Shown here: one piece after another, positions 1 to 8,703 of the stretch
Numbering within the stretch: the stretch's first letter is position 1
Layout of the letters: each line of letters opens with the position of its first letter
NCBI GenBank assembly: GCA_034090045.1
Contig: JAXDTI010000001.1
Coordinates: forward strand, 186,001-250,000
Reading direction: 5' to 3'
Length of the DNA stretch: 64,000 nucleotides
Source of the DNA: JAXDTI01 sp034090045
GTDB lineage: Bacteria; Actinomycetota; Actinomycetes; Actinomycetales; Actinomycetaceae
Program-made: the position numbers and the translations under genes
Notes under the pieces: model-generated
Databases searched by the model: none
Told to the model about the DNA's origin: nothing
Seen by the model: only the letters and a program-made list of their open reading frames with translations

Positions 1-85
1 AACTCGAAATAGTGAGGAAAGGGGATACCCGCGAAATAACCGTGACCCTCGGCTCGGTAGACTGACAACACGCGAAGCTGTTTTT

Positions 86-1231
86 TTAAGGACAAATCGC
101 GTCAATACCGGCAGGCTGCAAATCGGCGAGCGGCACCGCGCCCGGCATTCGCGCCGCCAACCAAGAATGAACCGTGCGCCAAACACGTATCCGATCCGGC
201 GGCAGCGAAATAAACAGGTCGTGACGACCGAAAAGACGACGGATTGTGACCTCAGATCCGAGTTTCGGTGCGCGAGACGCGATACGGTCAGCATCCAAGA
301 CCGTGTCCATGCGGTGCATCTGCGGGTGCCATCTAGAGTGCAAATCCGAGTGGCGAGCACACATCAACAGGGTCGGCACCCCAGTTTCAATACCGTGGCG
401 TATCTCCCGCTGACCGTGTACTACCGCGCGACCCCAACCGGCAGTGATGTCGGCGTTCTCTTCGCGTTTCCAATCGGCGACCAGCCCGTAACCAGACAGC
501 GATGGATCCCACTCCCATCTGCGTAAATTCTGGGGTATTGGGCCGTCAGCAGCCTGCCACCCGGCCAGTAGCAGCGGATAGCCGTTCGAGGGGGTAATCG
601 GAACAGTCTGATGCGGCACGGCAATACCGAGTGTCTCGCCGAGCACTGTGGCGCCACTGCGCTCAACTAAACTGCCCTGCATCGCAATCCACGGGGAGTT
701 GAGCAGCAGCGCCTCGACACGCCCCGGATTATGATGCACCCACAGCGGAGCAACCAAACCACCGAAAGAGTGGGCACCAAAGAGCAGCGGCAACCCCGGA
801 TTCTCAGCGACAATCAAGTCAAAGGCCGCACTGATTTCAGCATCATAGTCGGCGATGCTGCGCGTATAGAAAATGGTCTGACCGGGACGCAGCGAACGCC
901 CGTATTTATGCAGTTCGATCGCGTAAAAGGCACCGCCAGCGTAGCTGAAATGCCGCGCGATTTCGCGGTTAAAGAAATAGTCATTCCAGCCGTGCAGATA
1001 CAGCACCGCGAATCCGGGACGCTGCGGTGTTCCCGCTATCGCATTCGGATCCTGTTGCGGCCGGTACCGCACAACGGTTGCCACGACTTCGCCCTCGTCG
1101 TCCATGCCGAGCGGCAATGTTCGCGCCTCGAAACCGGCACCCAAAATGTCGGGCACCCACCGGTCGGTGGGTGCGTACTCGGTCGGCGGCTCTGTGGGCA
1201 GCGGAACATATTGATAGGTTTCAGTGTTCAC
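86..1231 (-). CDS. Alpha/beta hydrolase (serine aminopeptidase S33 / lysophospholipase-like)
   Basis: This 381-residue protein is probably a cytoplasmic esterase or lysophospholipase-like hydrolase; the substrate cannot be read from sequence. The fold is indicated by the strand-turn motif LYLHGWNDYFF near residue 79 and the nucleophile elbow GAHSFGG near residue 154, which puts the catalytic Ser in a G-x-S-x-G-like setting (H-S-F-G-G). A His in the last quarter (GRHDLFIS) fits the catalytic triad. No signal peptide or membrane segment is visible. The start is GTG, with GGGAG a few bases upstream. It follows the RAMA-like gene on the same strand with a 26 bp gap and may be co-transcribed with it. 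Family confidence is high, specific function low. Confidence 0.8.
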   Translation of the reverse strand: MNTETYQYVPLPTEPPTEYAPTDRWVPDILGAGFEARTLPLGMDDEGEVVATVVRYRPQQDPNAIAGTPQRPGFAVLYLHGWNDYFFNREIARHFSYAGGAFYAIELHKYGRSLRPGQTIFYTRSIADYDAEISAAFDLIVAENPGLPLLFGAHSFGGLVAPLWVHHNPGRVEALLLNSPWIAMQGSLVERSGATVLGETLGIAVPHQTVPITPSNGYPLLLAGWQAADGPIPQNLRRWEWDPSLSGYGLVADWKREENADITAGWGRAVVHGQREIRHGIETGVPTLLMCARHSDLHSRWHPQMHRMDTVLDADRIASRAPKLGSEVTIRRLFGRHDLFISLPPDRIRVWRTVHSWLAARMPGAVPLADLQPAGIDAICP

Positions 1232-1257
1232 TTCGCTCCCTATGGAATCATTACGAA

Positions 1258-2910
1258 TTACCTTGTACTGCGTTCGATTTCTCGGTTTACTTCGGCAACT
1301 GACTCGCTGAGGGTTGGACCTTCGAGGTTACCTATATGCAGGAAATCCCAACCGAACACATCGTGTTTTCCAGTTATTCGGGTAAAGGCAACTGAGGGGT
1401 CATCAGTGGTAAATCCGTCTCCACAGTCAATGACACCATCGATGCCGAGCATCGCCTCATAGATTTGGCCGTCACTGTCTCGATACAGCAGCAGCGCTTT
1501 ATCCCCGATGATTGAAGCCAGGGTTGCGAGCGCTCGGGCATTGTATTTCAGCATTCGCGGGTCATCAGAAATCCCGGTGGGAACATCCTGGACTGCGGCT
1601 ACGTGTTCGGCACGGGCGATTACAGCATCAAACATTTGCTCCGGCTCTTCGTTCTCGGTGACCGGGATCGCAGTCGGGGTCGGAGTGGACTGCGGGATCG
1701 TGACGCGCGGGATACGAGAACTAGGCGGACGCGGAGCAACAGGCTCCGGCTCGGCGTATTCGGGTTCCGGGGCTGCAGCGAAAGGCATATCAGCCAGTTC
1801 CACGGTTTCCTCTGTGACCTGTGCTGTTTCTTGAACTGGGAGGGGGTTCCAGATATTGGTGCGCTCGTTCCAAACTGTCACACCGTCAGACTTGGGTTCC
1901 GGTTCGGGTTCGGGTTCCGGTTCCGGTTCGGGTTCTGGCTCCGGAGCTAGTTCCGTTTCTGGCTCCGGCGCTAGTTCCGCTTCGGGTTCTGTGTGCATCG
2001 GCAGATCCAGCCAGGAACGCAAGGGCTGCGGCTGTTGCGGTTCTTCTGGCTGCTCATCAGCCAGTTGCGGCACCGGCGGATAGATTGCGGTGTCATCGGT
2101 CAACATCGGATCGGGGTGGTACTCAAATACCGGATCATCCGGGGATTCAAGGGTTTCTGGCTCTGCCGCTGGTTCCGGTTCCTGCTCTGGTTCAGGCTCT
2201 GGTTCCGGCTCTGCCGCTGGCTCAGTATCGAGCTTGGGTACTAATTCGGGTTCCGGTGCCGGCTCAGTCACCGGAACTTCCCCGGTCAAAGCCAATTCTG
2301 GTCGAGACACGTGCCCGCCAATCTGGTTGAAACCGCCGATACCGAGAATGTCTGTGTCGAGACGATGCACCTCTATGAACTGCCGTCCCGAAGACATTTC
2401 ACGCAACTGCACCTCACAGATCTCAACACCGCTGGCACGCAGCACCGACAGTGCCGGACGAACATCCTCACTCAGCTCACCGGTAACGATGATGAGACGA
2501 ATATCAGATTTCAAGGATGAGGGCATAGCCTCCTTGAAATCGGCCCAACCTGCACGGAAAGCATCGGGACCACCGGGATAGGAGCTGGCCAGATCCATCC
2601 AGCCGAGAGTCGCGAGCCGACCAACCCGAGCAAGCGCCTGGGTGAGGGAGACCGCATCGAGACGCGCCATAATCTCAACCGAAACGACCTGCCCGGCCGC
2701 ATCGAGAGCGGTCAAGACCCGCGGGCCACCCTCCGGATTACTCTGAGAAATATCGACATTATGCCAGGTAACCGGGAAAAGCGGTCGAGCTACGACCTCT
2801 AAAACCTGCGCCCGGATACTCTCCAAAATATCTGCGGTGAGACCCTGCTCAACTGCCCGCCCGAATTGCGCAGGAACCAGCCGCCCCTGGTCATACTCGA
2901 AAAGCGCCAT
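1258..2910 (-). CDS. RAMA-like (modified-DNA reader) domain protein with Glu-Pro linker
   Basis: This 550-residue protein has three parts. The N-terminal 200 residues resemble a restriction-endonuclease-like core: a strand carrying VVSVEIMARLD, then a long helix. The Lys of a D...ExK active site is not visible (EIM), so catalysis is doubtful. The middle, about residues 215-440, is low-complexity Glu/Pro/Ala. The last 90 residues resemble the RAMA domain (Restriction Enzyme Adenine Methylase Associated): a two-strand DGQIYEA/DGVIDC unit, then FTTDDPSVAFTRITGK and VFGWDF, matching the S-P-S-x-A-A-x-x-x-T-G...GW-F-W pattern of that family. The start is ATG 2910, with AAGGGG six bases upstream; an in-frame start 33 bases earlier lacks this support. 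RAMA domains are inferred to read modified DNA. The role here is unknown. Confidence 0.6.
   Translation of the reverse strand: MALFEYDQGRLVPAQFGRAVEQGLTADILESIRAQVLEVVARPLFPVTWHNVDISQSNPEGGPRVLTALDAAGQVVSVEIMARLDAVSLTQALARVGRLATLGWMDLASSYPGGPDAFRAGWADFKEAMPSSLKSDIRLIIVTGELSEDVRPALSVLRASGVEICEVQLREMSSGRQFIEVHRLDTDILGIGGFNQIGGHVSRPELALTGEVPVTEPAPEPELVPKLDTEPAAEPEPEPEPEQEPEPAAEPETLESPDDPVFEYHPDPMLTDDTAIYPPVPQLADEQPEEPQQPQPLRSWLDLPMHTEPEAELAPEPETELAPEPEPEPEPEPEPEPEPKSDGVTVWNERTNIWNPLPVQETAQVTEETVELADMPFAAAPEPEYAEPEPVAPRPPSSRIPRVTIPQSTPTPTAIPVTENEEPEQMFDAVIARAEHVAAVQDVPTGISDDPRMLKYNARALATLASIIGDKALLLYRDSDGQIYEAMLGIDGVIDCGDGFTTDDPSVAFTRITGKHDVFGWDFLHIGNLEGPTLSESVAEVNREIERSTR
1894..1950. repeat. Hexamer-type simple repeat encoding (Glu-Pro)n
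   Basis: GGTTCC/GGTTCG-like hexamers repeat through this stretch and again, more degenerate, around 2170-2220. On the coding (minus) strand they encode alternating Glu-Pro in the linker of the RAMA-like protein. Such a repeat can change length by slippage in steps of two residues without breaking the frame. Confidence 0.7.
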
Positions 2911-3048
2911 GCCTATCCCCTTAAAAACACGTAGTTCCCACAATTATGTCACGAATCACGTTACTGATGTGCAAAATGTTGCTTTACCCTATCGGTCACG
3001 GAGGGGCCCAAACAGGACACAACAGCACAGGAACCGATACTCGCCAAC

Positions 3049-5928
3049 TCATCCGACACTGTGTGCCAACCAAAGCTGCGGCAGGGTCACGCCCTCACGC
3101 CCGGCCAGTTGCGCCGCCTGGGTGCGGCAGGAAAAACCGTCAGCCAGATAGGTTGCCCCCGAGTGTTCGCTCAGTGCCGGCAGCAACGCCCGGTTCGCAA
3201 CCACTTGCGAGATTTCGTAGTGACCGTTCTCCATGCCATAGTTCCCGGCCATGCCGCAGCATCCACTCAGCTCCACCAGATCCGCGCCGGCCTGTTTCAA
3301 CAGTTCACGGTCTGTTTCCCAACCCATAACCGAGTAGTGGTGACAGTGAGGCTGGGCAACAACCCGAACGCCTGTGAGATCCGGCAACGGCAGTTTCTCG
3401 GCGGCAGCGAACTCCGCGAAAGTGAACACCCCACCCGCGAGTGCACGCACCCGAGAATCATCGGGAAGCAGCTTCGCGGCATCGTCACGAACAGCCGCAG
3501 TGCAGGACGGTTCAACACCGATAATCGGGATGCCGGCTAGCGCGAAAGGCGCCAACCGTTTGGTCAGATGCTCGATGTGTTTGCGAGCCGCCGGCAACTG
3601 CCCGGTCGTAATCCAGGTCAGGCCACAACAGGCATCCGGCGGGGCGACCAGCACCCGGTATCCAGCGCGCACCAACAGCTCAACCAGGGCATCCGCGCCG
3701 CCACCGGAAAGGTAACGACTGAAAGTATCTGCCCAGACCACAACATATTTAGGGGTGTCAGTGCCGCGGGGTGAGTGCGGGACACTGGTCGCTGTATCGG
3801 CCCCGAGCGCGCGGACATCCCGATCGAAACTGCCGGTGGCGAGGCGCGGCATCTGACGGCGAATGTCGATACCGGAAACCCGGAAAGCCAAACGCCGCAG
3901 CGGAGCGAAACTCATTGCCGCGTTCGCGAACACCGCTGCGCCGGGGATCCGCGCGGCAAGCCGCAGCCACCTGGGCAACCATCCGAGCAGATAGTGCGGG
4001 CGTGGACGCAGCCGCCCCCGATAGCGCCGGTACAGCCACTCGCTGCGGTAAGCAGCCATGTCTACACCCGCCGGACAATCCTTTGAACAGGCCTTACAGG
4101 CCATACACATATCCAAAACTTCGGTCAGATACGGGTCATCAATACCGTGAATCATGCTGCCGTTCGCGGCCTCTTGAAGTATGCGCGCCCGCCCGCGAGT
4201 TGCATAGGCATCCTCACCGGTCGCCTGGTAGGTCGGGCACATGAATCCGCCAGAGCCGGAAAGATCCGCGCGGCACTTCCCAACACCCGTGCATCGGTGT
4301 ACCGCAGTAGTGAAATCTCCATCATCAGAGCTGAAAGCGAAACCGCCGATTGCCGGTTGCGGGTGGGCGGCAGGACGGCGCAGATTTATATCTAGCGGGT
4401 CAGGGTCGGCGAGCACGCCGGGATTCAACAGATTAGCCGGATCGAACAGCGCCTTTACCTGACCAAATAGCCTATAGGCCTCCTCGGGATAGGTGATGCG
4501 CAAAAGCTCCGAGCGTGCCCTACCATCCCCGTGCTCACCCGAGATAGAACCGCCGTGTTTCGCGACCAGTTCAGCACCGGCAATAAGAAAATCGCGGGCA
4601 CGGCGCACACCCGCCTCAGTATCCAGCGGTAAATCCAGCCGCACATGCATACACCCATCCCCGAAATGGCCATACATCAGACCATCAACACCCCGATCGG
4701 TCATGAGCTCATGGAGTTCACGCAGGTATTCACCGAGATGATCCGGCGGTACCGCGGTATCCTCGAAACCCGGCCAACCCTGCCGGTTACCGCCACCGTC
4801 AGGATTAACTGGGGTTCGTCCACCCAGACCCGCACCGTCAGCACGAATCCGCCACAGCGCGGAAGCCTCAGATCCGGGCGCATAGACCGCAGTCGCAGGA
4901 GTAGCCGCCGCGGCAGCCAGCGCGTGAGCAGCAGCCAAGGACTCCTCGGCACCCATCTGAGCGCCCCCCACTTCAACCAGCAGCCATGCCGTACCATCAG
5001 GCAATTCGGGAACCGCTCCGGGGCCGCGATGCGCCCGCACCACATCGATAAGGCGCGAATCCATACCCTCAATCGCCAACGGTTCATGTTCCAATAGCAT
5101 CGGCACATCATCCGCTGCGCTGAAAATAGACTCATAGCCTAAAGCAACCAAAACCGCCGCCTCCGGCACCGGAACCAGTCGCAACGTCGCCTCGGTCACC
5201 GACACCAGAGTATTTTCACTACCAACCAAGAATCGGGTCAGGTCAGCCCCGTTTTCCGGCAGCAGATGCTCCAAGGAATAACCGGAAACCTGGCGTTTGA
5301 AACGCCCAAAATTCAGTCGGATAGTGTCCAGGTTAGCGGCCACGAAATCGCTGAGACCAGCTACCGTCTCGATACCATCCGCAGTTGAATAACTGCGACC
5401 TATACCGTCAATAACCCGCATATTTAACACATTATCGGCGGTTCTGCCCCAGGCGGTCGCGTGCGGTCCACAAGCGTTATTGCCGATCATTCCGCCAATC
5501 GTGCAGCGGTTCGCGGTCGAGGGATCCGGGCCGAAACGCAGACCGTACTTCGCGGCGGCAGCCTGCAGCTGTCCCTCGATAACACCTGGCTGGACGGTCG
5601 CGGTACGGGAGTCCGCATCAATGTTAAGGATACGGTTCAGGTGCGGAAAATAATCAACAATCACGCCCGGGCCGATCGCGTTACCGGCACAGGACGTTCC
5701 GGCACCGCGAGCAGTCAACGGAATCTCTAAATCGCGGGAAATCCGGTGAATCAGCTGCACTTCCTCGGTCTCGCGGGGAGCCAGACGCAAAACTGGAACG
5801 ACCCGATAGTTGCCGGCATCAGTTGAGGCAAGCGCCCGATCGACAGGTTTTGCGGAAACATCGCCGGTATATCCGGCTCGCTGTAGTTCATCGATAAAGG
5901 CGCGCGCCCGCTGACGCATTTCACTCAT
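3049..5928 (-). CDS. FAD-linked oxidase / Fe-S reductase fusion (D-lactate or D-2-hydroxyacid dehydrogenase type)
   Basis: This 959-residue protein joins a GlcD/DLD-like FAD oxidase to a GlpC-like iron-sulfur subunit and probably oxidises a D-2-hydroxyacid such as D-lactate, passing electrons to the membrane pool. The PCMH-type FAD domain shows RGAGTSCAGNA (residues 74-84) and GPDPSTANRCTIGGMIGNN (133-151). The C-terminal oxidase part shows HFGDGCMHVRL and GEHGDGRARSE. The Fe-S half has one atypical cluster region (CTGVGKCR...MCPTY), a classic CMACKACSKDCP ferredoxin motif, and two CCG motifs (DACCGLTW and SGCCGMAGNYG) typical of heterodisulfide-reductase-like modules. Length matches the fused family. 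The start ATG has GGGG only three bases upstream; a second ATG three codons in is possible. The exact substrate is unassigned. Confidence 0.85.
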   Translation of the reverse strand: MSEMRQRARAFIDELQRAGYTGDVSAKPVDRALASTDAGNYRVVPVLRLAPRETEEVQLIHRISRDLEIPLTARGAGTSCAGNAIGPGVIVDYFPHLNRILNIDADSRTATVQPGVIEGQLQAAAAKYGLRFGPDPSTANRCTIGGMIGNNACGPHATAWGRTADNVLNMRVIDGIGRSYSTADGIETVAGLSDFVAANLDTIRLNFGRFKRQVSGYSLEHLLPENGADLTRFLVGSENTLVSVTEATLRLVPVPEAAVLVALGYESIFSAADDVPMLLEHEPLAIEGMDSRLIDVVRAHRGPGAVPELPDGTAWLLVEVGGAQMGAEESLAAAHALAAAAATPATAVYAPGSEASALWRIRADGAGLGGRTPVNPDGGGNRQGWPGFEDTAVPPDHLGEYLRELHELMTDRGVDGLMYGHFGDGCMHVRLDLPLDTEAGVRRARDFLIAGAELVAKHGGSISGEHGDGRARSELLRITYPEEAYRLFGQVKALFDPANLLNPGVLADPDPLDINLRRPAAHPQPAIGGFAFSSDDGDFTTAVHRCTGVGKCRADLSGSGGFMCPTYQATGEDAYATRGRARILQEAANGSMIHGIDDPYLTEVLDMCMACKACSKDCPAGVDMAAYRSEWLYRRYRGRLRPRPHYLLGWLPRWLRLAARIPGAAVFANAAMSFAPLRRLAFRVSGIDIRRQMPRLATGSFDRDVRALGADTATSVPHSPRGTDTPKYVVVWADTFSRYLSGGGADALVELLVRAGYRVLVAPPDACCGLTWITTGQLPAARKHIEHLTKRLAPFALAGIPIIGVEPSCTAAVRDDAAKLLPDDSRVRALAGGVFTFAEFAAAEKLPLPDLTGVRVVAQPHCHHYSVMGWETDRELLKQAGADLVELSGCCGMAGNYGMENGHYEISQVVANRALLPALSEHSGATYLADGFSCRTQAAQLAGREGVTLPQLWLAHSVG

Positions 5929-5997
5929 GACCCCAGTTTAGCGGCGACCCCCGCCCGGTTGTAGCGCCATCTACAGGGGCACGGCGGCGCGGGCTGT

Positions 5998-6003
5998 AAT
6001 AAT
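5998..6003 (+). promoter_or_regulatory. -10 element, leaderless promoter for DUF817 gene (weak)
   Basis: AATAAT ends exactly six bases before the ATG at 6010, the same geometry as the other leaderless candidates in this window. The hexamer departs from TANNNT at its first base and there is no purine-rich ribosome site before the ATG. Confidence 0.4.
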
Positions 6004-6009
6004 TGGTGT

Positions 6010-6876
6010 ATGCGCAATGATCGGCTGGGTCGCCCGCCCAGCCCCAAGGAACCGGCCCGTTCTCCCCTGTCGAATCTGCGGATCCTGGCCACACAGCTCC
6101 TACGTTTCACCTGGATACAGCTGCAATGCTGCTTGTTCCCGGCACTGATATTCCTGGGTTTAGCTGCCTCGAAACTGATTCCCGCCGAACTCGCCGCGCC
6201 GCTGGGACGCTACGATCTGCTGCTGATCTATGTCATGATCATCCAAATCGCCTTTATCGTTTTTCGCCTGGAAACCGCGCGGGAACTGGGCGTTATCTGT
6301 GCCTTTCACCTGATAGGTTTGTGCCTGGAAATTTTCAAGGTTCAGGTGGGATCCTGGTCCTATCCGGATCCGGGATTGATTCGCCTCGCCGGGGTACCGA
6401 TTTTTTCAGGGTTCATGTACGCCTCTGTAGGATCCTATATTTGCCAGGCTTTCAGGCGCTTCGACCTGCACATAAACCATTTCAATTGGGCGGCGGTCAG
6501 CGTGTTAGCTATCGCGGCGTACGCAAACTTTTTCACGCATCATTGGATTCCGGATCTGCGCTGGTGGATAGCAGCGGGTTTCATCGTAGCGCTGTGGCGT
6601 TCACGTATCTGGTTCACGGTGGGACGCTCACGCTATCAAATGCCACTGGCGGTAGCCTTTACCCTGATAGGGTTCTTTTTGTGGGTGGCTGAGAACGCCG
6701 CTACTTTCCTGGGAGCCTGGGCCTATCCGAACCAAAACTCCGGGTGGGAAATGGTACACCTGGGCAAGTTCGGATCCTGGGCGCTACTGATATCCCTATC
6801 GTTTGTGCTGGTAGCCGCAGTAAAGGCGCAGGAGGGTCGGCTATACGGTTCCGGACCGGCATCCGTCACCGACTGA
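6010..6876 (+). CDS. DUF817 family integral membrane protein
   Basis: This 288-residue, very hydrophobic protein matches the DUF817 (YoaT-like) family, whose function is not established. After a basic N-terminal stretch of about 30 residues it has roughly eight predicted membrane segments. Family-typical features include the KVQVGSWSYPDPG stretch near residue 110, FSGFMYASVGSYICQAFRRF, and a Trp-rich WVAENAATFLGAWAYPNQ near residue 225. Its start is divergent from the D-lactate-type dehydrogenase, with about 80 bases between them. No Shine-Dalgarno sequence precedes the ATG. No catalytic residues can be named. Confidence 0.8.
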   Translation: MRNDRLGRPPSPKEPARSPLSNLRILATQLLRFTWIQLQCCLFPALIFLGLAASKLIPAELAAPLGRYDLLLIYVMIIQIAFIVFRLETARELGVICAFHLIGLCLEIFKVQVGSWSYPDPGLIRLAGVPIFSGFMYASVGSYICQAFRRFDLHINHFNWAAVSVLAIAAYANFFTHHWIPDLRWWIAAGFIVALWRSRIWFTVGRSRYQMPLAVAFTLIGFFLWVAENAATFLGAWAYPNQNSGWEMVHLGKFGSWALLISLSFVLVAAVKAQEGRLYGSGPASVTD

Positions 6877-6956
6877 CAAAACCGAACCCTGTCTCAACAC
6901 CACCCGCCGAGGTCTGCAATACCATTGGAAACAAGGGCTGAACAAAGGAGTGCATA

Positions 6957-7826
6957 ATGAGTTCGAAACCGCTGCGCAACATAATCGACAAAGTTTTTCC
7001 ACGCCCCACGCCGGTTCCGATTAAAGGCGCGGTTGTGCTGGTAACCGGAGCCGGTTCCGGGATAGGACGGCTGATGGCTATAGGTGCCGCTCAACGAGGT
7101 GCGCGCGCGGTGATTATTTGGGATCTCAACGAAGCAGGTGCCACACAAACCCTAGAGCAGGCGCGTACCGCCGGAGCTGAAGCGATTTCCGCCAGGGTCG
7201 ATGTCACTGACTCCGCATCGGTATCCAGCGCGGCAAAAACAGCTCTCAAGGCTTTTGGACGAGTAGACATATTGATTAACAATGCCGGCATCGTCACGGG
7301 CAAAGAGTTTCTGCAGCTCACAGATGAGGACGTGCAGCGCACTTTCGATGTAAACACGCTCAGCCACTATCGCACCACCCGGGAATTCCTGCCCGGGATG
7401 CTGGAGCGCGACCGTGGCTCGGTGGTGACAATCGCCTCGGCGGCGGGCCTGGTCGGGGTGGCGCGTCAAACCGACTACGGCAGCTCAAAATTTGCGGCAG
7501 TAGGCTTTGACCAGTCCCTACGCGCTGAACTACGCCATCGTGGATCCAATGTTCACACCCTCCTGTACTGCCCCTACTACATCGGCACCGGAATGTTTGA
7601 CGGCGTGAAAACAAAGTTCCCGCTGCTGCTGCCAATCCTGCAACCCCCGCAGGTTGCCGAACAGGTGCTGGACGCTATCGAACGCGGCACCCAGATGAAA
7701 GTTCACCCGCCGTTGGTGAGACTTGTGCAGCTGATCCAGGCTTTCCCGGTACCTTTCGTCGATCGCATAACGGATTTCTTTGGCGTGAACTCAACCATGG
7801 ACGATTTCACCGGGCGAAAGAAATAG
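6957..7826 (+). CDS. Short-chain dehydrogenase/reductase (SDR, classical, SDR16C-like)
   Basis: This 289-residue NAD(P)-dependent oxidoreductase has all classical SDR elements: the cofactor motif TGAGSGIG at residues 30-37, NNAG at 108-111, catalytic Ser161, and YGSSK with Tyr174 and Lys178. Overall similarity to retinol/steroid dehydrogenase-like SDRs suggests a lipophilic alcohol or ketone substrate, but this is only a family resemblance. The extended N-terminus, before the first strand at residue 25, and the hydrophobic C-terminal helix (residues 250-275) fit membrane association. A good AAGGAG lies a few bases before the ATG. It converges with the TPR/Bat operon, with 13 bases between stop codons. 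Confidence 0.88.
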   Translation: MSSKPLRNIIDKVFPRPTPVPIKGAVVLVTGAGSGIGRLMAIGAAQRGARAVIIWDLNEAGATQTLEQARTAGAEAISARVDVTDSASVSSAAKTALKAFGRVDILINNAGIVTGKEFLQLTDEDVQRTFDVNTLSHYRTTREFLPGMLERDRGSVVTIASAAGLVGVARQTDYGSSKFAAVGFDQSLRAELRHRGSNVHTLLYCPYYIGTGMFDGVKTKFPLLLPILQPPQVAEQVLDAIERGTQMKVHPPLVRLVQLIQAFPVPFVDRITDFFGVNSTMDDFTGRKK

Positions 7827-7839
7827 CGGTTTCCAGGTT

Positions 7840-8703
7840 TCACCAATGCTTGCCGCCGGAACCGCCACCGCCGAAAAAACTATCCCGGTTCTTTTGGGCT
7901 TCGTCGTGTTCAGCTTGACCCTCTGAGTTACGCCTGTTCAGCTCCTCTTGTTTGCGCTGGATTTCGCTGTCCTGGCCGTCCTGCTCATTCGGGTTACCCT
8001 GCTGCTGATCTCGCTGACCCTGCCGGTTATCAGGATCTGTCTGCTCGTTGTTGTCCTCACCATCCTGATTGTTCTGGTTACTTTGATCATCAGAATCGCT
8101 GTCGCCACTATTTCCGCTCTGTCCAGAAGCCGCACAGTCGGACTGCACCTGGGTCGCCTCGTCATCTCGATTCTGGGCACGATACCCTGCTGCGAGATTC
8201 ATCCGCACCATACATTCGGCACTGCTCGGATCGGAACCATCTCCGGGCGGATCAAGACGCAAAGCAGCCTCCAAATCCGCTACACCAGCATCAATACGCT
8301 TATTAATGAGTTCTGTCGTGCCGAGATTATAGTATCCGCGCCAACGTTCCGGCCCGAAAGGCGTGATCCGAACCAGGGCGGAAAAACCAGATTCGGCGCG
8401 CTGTATGTCACCGTTTAGCTGAGCGCTCGCGGCAGTAAACGACCAGACCCAAACAGTTATAAACCATAGGCCGAACAGCGCCAATAGTGTCGCAAACGGG
8501 ATTCCGATAATCCACAGCCACCGGGAACGCCGCTGCTGCGGAACAGTGACGAGAATGTTTTCTTCTGCGCTGCGCTGTCGTTTTCGCTCCGCTCGGCGCA
8601 CACTGCGGCGGTCAGCCCAGGAGACACGTTTCGCGTCCCGCCCGGTTTCAGCGCCGACACCATCGGCGCGACCTTGAAAGCATTTTTCCCCACTACCGTC
8701 CAT
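7840..8703 (-). CDS. Membrane-anchored TPR protein with Asn/Gln/Asp/Glu-rich tail (BatC-like)
   Basis: This is the last gene of the moxR/DUF58/VWA operon. The 287-residue product has a basic N-terminal region, one membrane helix at about residues 63-85, a TPR-like segment around residues 115-170 (YYNLGTTELINKRIDAGVADLEAALRLDP), and then about 90 residues of almost pure D/N/Q/E/S before a Gly-rich end. The layout resembles BatC-type proteins of aerotolerance operons, which pair TPRs with VWA proteins. Its ATG has a strong GGAGG and overlaps the upstream VWA gene by 11 bases, implying coupled translation. The acidic, amide-rich tail is probably disordered. Function is inferred from context only. 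Confidence 0.65.
   Translation of the reverse strand: MDGSGEKCFQGRADGVGAETGRDAKRVSWADRRSVRRAERKRQRSAEENILVTVPQQRRSRWLWIIGIPFATLLALFGLWFITVWVWSFTAASAQLNGDIQRAESGFSALVRITPFGPERWRGYYNLGTTELINKRIDAGVADLEAALRLDPPGDGSDPSSAECMVRMNLAAGYRAQNRDDEATQVQSDCAASGQSGNSGDSDSDDQSNQNNQDGEDNNEQTDPDNRQGQRDQQQGNPNEQDGQDSEIQRKQEELNRRNSEGQAEHDEAQKNRDSFFGGGGSGGKHW

Noticed and set aside
1894..2225. Glu-Pro coding repeat considered as a stand-alone satellite
   Set aside because: It is in frame within the RAMA-like gene and explained by the linker; reported only as a repeat feature.
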